A stretch of DNA of 64,000 nt. It comes from Spirosoma endbachense. GTDB taxonomy: Bacteria > Bacteroidota > Bacteroidia > Cytophagales > Spirosomataceae. Under the pieces are notes generated by a model. It did not search any database and was not told the DNA's origin. It saw only the letters and a list, made by a program, of their open reading frames with translations. The stretch lies in assembly GCF_010233585.1 (NCBI RefSeq), contig NZ_CP045997.1, positions 3,187,779 to 3,251,778 on the forward strand. The letters run 5' to 3'. Shown here piece by piece: positions 62,439 to 64,000 of this stretch (its first letter is position 1; each line of letters starts with the position of its first letter). Both the position numbers and the translations under genes were made by a program.

Positions 62439-64000
62439 TTACAACCTAAACCCAACCGTCAGCACGGCACTTCGACCATCGGAAGGCCACACGCCAGGTC
62501 CCGGATAAAAAGTCGGGCGTTTGGTAAAATATTGCTTGTTGAGCAGGTTATTGATACTGCCCCGTAGGGTTAGTTGACGACCAATAGACCAGGTTCCGTT
62601 CAAATCCCAAAGGCTGTAAGCCGGTACAGGACCAACGGCTCCATTGGCCGATGCTACTCCCGTATTGAGCGCATCCGAGAAGGTTTCGCTCACGTAGCTG
62701 TACTGGAGCGTCAGACTCGCCGTTCCATAGCGGGCCGTCAACCCATTCCGCGTTGTCCAGCGAGGAGCCGACTCCACCCGATTACCCGTAACCGACCGAT
62801 TCTCGGTTCCCGCCGATACACGCCCGTTCAGGTAGCGGGCATTGTTGTAAGCTGTTGATGTAAAGCCACTAATCAGCACTTTCTCGGTCCGAAGAATTTG
62901 TGATTCGATCAGTGCTTCGACACCCGTACTGCGACTATCGCCAATGTTCGTCCGGAAAATGTAGTTCGTTCCATCGGTATTCGTTAGCAGCACCGTGCCC
63001 AGCCGATTTCGATAGAGCAAATCGAAGGCTGTTATGTTGACGTGCAAGCCCTGCCAGCGACCCTCAATGCCTAATTCGGCATTATACCCATAGGCGTCTT
63101 TCAAATTCTTGTCAATCCGTTCGTAGACCGACGTTGGGATAATGTCTTTAAACACCACCGGTCGATAAGCCTGCGCCCAGCCACCGTATACTTTGACCGT
63201 TTCATTAAACTGGTATTGTGCGTTGATCCCCAACAAAGCAAACTTGTGGCTGATGTTAGTCGGAAGATTCTCAGGGTCATAATACGTGATGATACCCCGC
63301 ATTTCAGTCGTTCCGTTTTCGATCCGAATGCCGGGCGAAACTGTTAGCCGATCGGTCAGATGAAACTGGCTTTCGGCAAAGGCAGCCAAATTCTTCGTCT
63401 GAAAGTGCAGATCGCGTTTGAAGGGGCTGGTCAGCGATAGATCGAAATCGCTGGCAGTGGTTCCAACGCCGAGTTGCCGCCGGTGCAAATCGGTGCTCAT
63501 CAGTTGAACACCTCCAGCCGCCGTTGCCTGTACAGGACCCAGCTTATAGTGGTGCAACAACCGGATTTCGGTGGTATAACTATTGAAATTATCAATATCA
63601 ACCTGTCGGGCTCTATACTGTCCCGTAGCCCGATTGATGGTATCGGGTACCGTCGCAAAGGCATCCAGCTGAACGCTGTTTCGGGCTCCCAACACGGCCG
63701 ATGATGTCCAGAGCAGCCGCGTCCGGTCGGAAAGCTGCCAGTCGAGTTTTAGCGATGGGACATAAATATCGGGGTTAAAGTAGTTGCGGCTCCGGGTCGA
63801 CTGACGCGGGTCCTGGGCAAACATCGCATCGGTCAGGGGGCCAGGAATCTGGTAGGTGTAGGCTGATCGTCCCATTTCGGCCGTTATTCCCAACCGCTGG
63901 TTTGCCTGATAGTGTAATCGTCCAAATTGAGCGTCTGCTTTGGATTCGCTATTCTGCCGATAGCCGTCCGAATGACGCCGATAGTAATACGCATAATACG
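62439..64000 (-). CDS. TonB-dependent receptor, C-terminal part (5' end beyond the window)
   Basis: The minus-strand frame is open from its stop at 62439 to the window edge, giving 520 visible codons. The chain is a TonB-dependent barrel: strands such as YTTEIRLLHHYKLGPVQATA, VSPGIRIENGTTEMRG and VKVYGGWAQAYRPVVFKDI, then LYRNRLGTVLL, and the end NNLLNKQYFTKRPTFYPG and LTVGFRL. This pattern matches Fe(3+)-dicitrate/siderophore-type receptors rather than SusC. The plug domain is outside the window. The adjoining barrel and haloperoxidase genes run the same way, so it may head an operon for uptake of a metal complex or halogenated metabolite. Confidence 0.88.
   Translation of the reverse strand, partial: YYAYYYRRHSDGYRQNSESKADAQFGRLHYQANQRLGITAEMGRSAYTYQIPGPLTDAMFAQDPRQSTRSRNYFNPDIYVPSLKLDWQLSDRTRLLWTSSAVLGARNSVQLDAFATVPDTINRATGQYRARQVDIDNFNSYTTEIRLLHHYKLGPVQATAAGGVQLMSTDLHRRQLGVGTTASDFDLSLTSPFKRDLHFQTKNLAAFAESQFHLTDRLTVSPGIRIENGTTEMRGIITYYDPENLPTNISHKFALLGINAQYQFNETVKVYGGWAQAYRPVVFKDIIPTSVYERIDKNLKDAYGYNAELGIEGRWQGLHVNITAFDLLYRNRLGTVLLTNTDGTNYIFRTNIGDSRSTGVEALIESQILRTEKVLISGFTSTAYNNARYLNGRVSAGTENRSVTGNRVESAPRWTTRNGLTARYGTASLTLQYSYVSETFSDALNTGVASANGAVGPVPAYSLWDLNGTWSIGRQLTLRGSINNLLNKQYFTKRPTFYPGPGVWPSDGRSAVLTVGFRL

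Overview
The window comes from a member of the Bacteroidota, most likely a Cytophagales bacterium close to Spirosoma. The signs are a SusC/SusD pair, TonB-dependent receptors, Bacteroidota-type -7 boxes (TAnnTTTG) with few Shine-Dalgarno sites, lipoproteins, and protein families typical of Spirosoma-like genomes (DUF1080, Gfo/Idh/MocA, propeller-cytochrome fusions). I saw no phage, insertion sequence, CRISPR array, rRNA or tRNA. Many genes end in long, near-perfect hairpins, and several of these sit between convergent genes.

Positions 1-13 kb hold mainly household metabolism and stress genes: a truncated alpha/beta hydrolase, glyceraldehyde-3-phosphate dehydrogenase, phosphoglycerate mutase, a catalase, a Uma2-type nuclease fold, a sugar-related block (Gfo/Idh/MocA oxidoreductase, Kelch protein, DUF1080 protein), a methyltransferase, an AraC regulator and an aldo/keto reductase. 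Positions 13-25 kb hold an M1 aminopeptidase coupled to an AraC regulator, two small membrane proteins, a BlaR1/BlaI sensor-repressor pair divergent from a beta-lactamase-fold serine hydrolase with three recognisable operators, a lysoplasmalogenase-like protein and a second catalase. Positions 25-33 kb hold a two-component system, a coiled-coil membrane protein, an endo/exonuclease/phosphatase-fold protein, and a molybdenum hydroxylase large subunit preceded by only a decayed stump of its iron-sulfur subunit. Positions 33-50 kb hold a tyrosine phosphatase, a SusD/SusC pair, a beta-propeller/HEAT/cytochrome c protein, a PAS histidine kinase, a lipoprotein, a family 9 glycosyltransferase, an M16 protease and a GlgE-type maltosyltransferase.

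The most exciting region is 50.5-57.2 kb. A 257-residue protein with a 12-cysteine, Ser/Thr-rich segment is followed by three closely packed genes: an aminoglycoside-phosphotransferase-like kinase, a HopA1-family protein and a LanC-like cyclase with its zinc ligands. I read this as a split, three-protein lanthipeptide synthetase (kinase + lyase + cyclase) acting on an unusually large precursor. Its logic recalls class V lanthipeptides, but it uses a canonical LanC. A metzincin-like protease gene lies just upstream and may process the product. No dedicated transporter or immunity gene is visible.

The last 7 kb (minus strand) is a TonB-dependent receptor, cut by the window edge, followed by two tandem pairs of an outer-membrane beta-barrel-like protein and a vanadium-haloperoxidase/PAP2-fold lipoprotein. 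One of the two haloperoxidase paralogues has lost the third active-site motif, including the vanadate-binding histidine.
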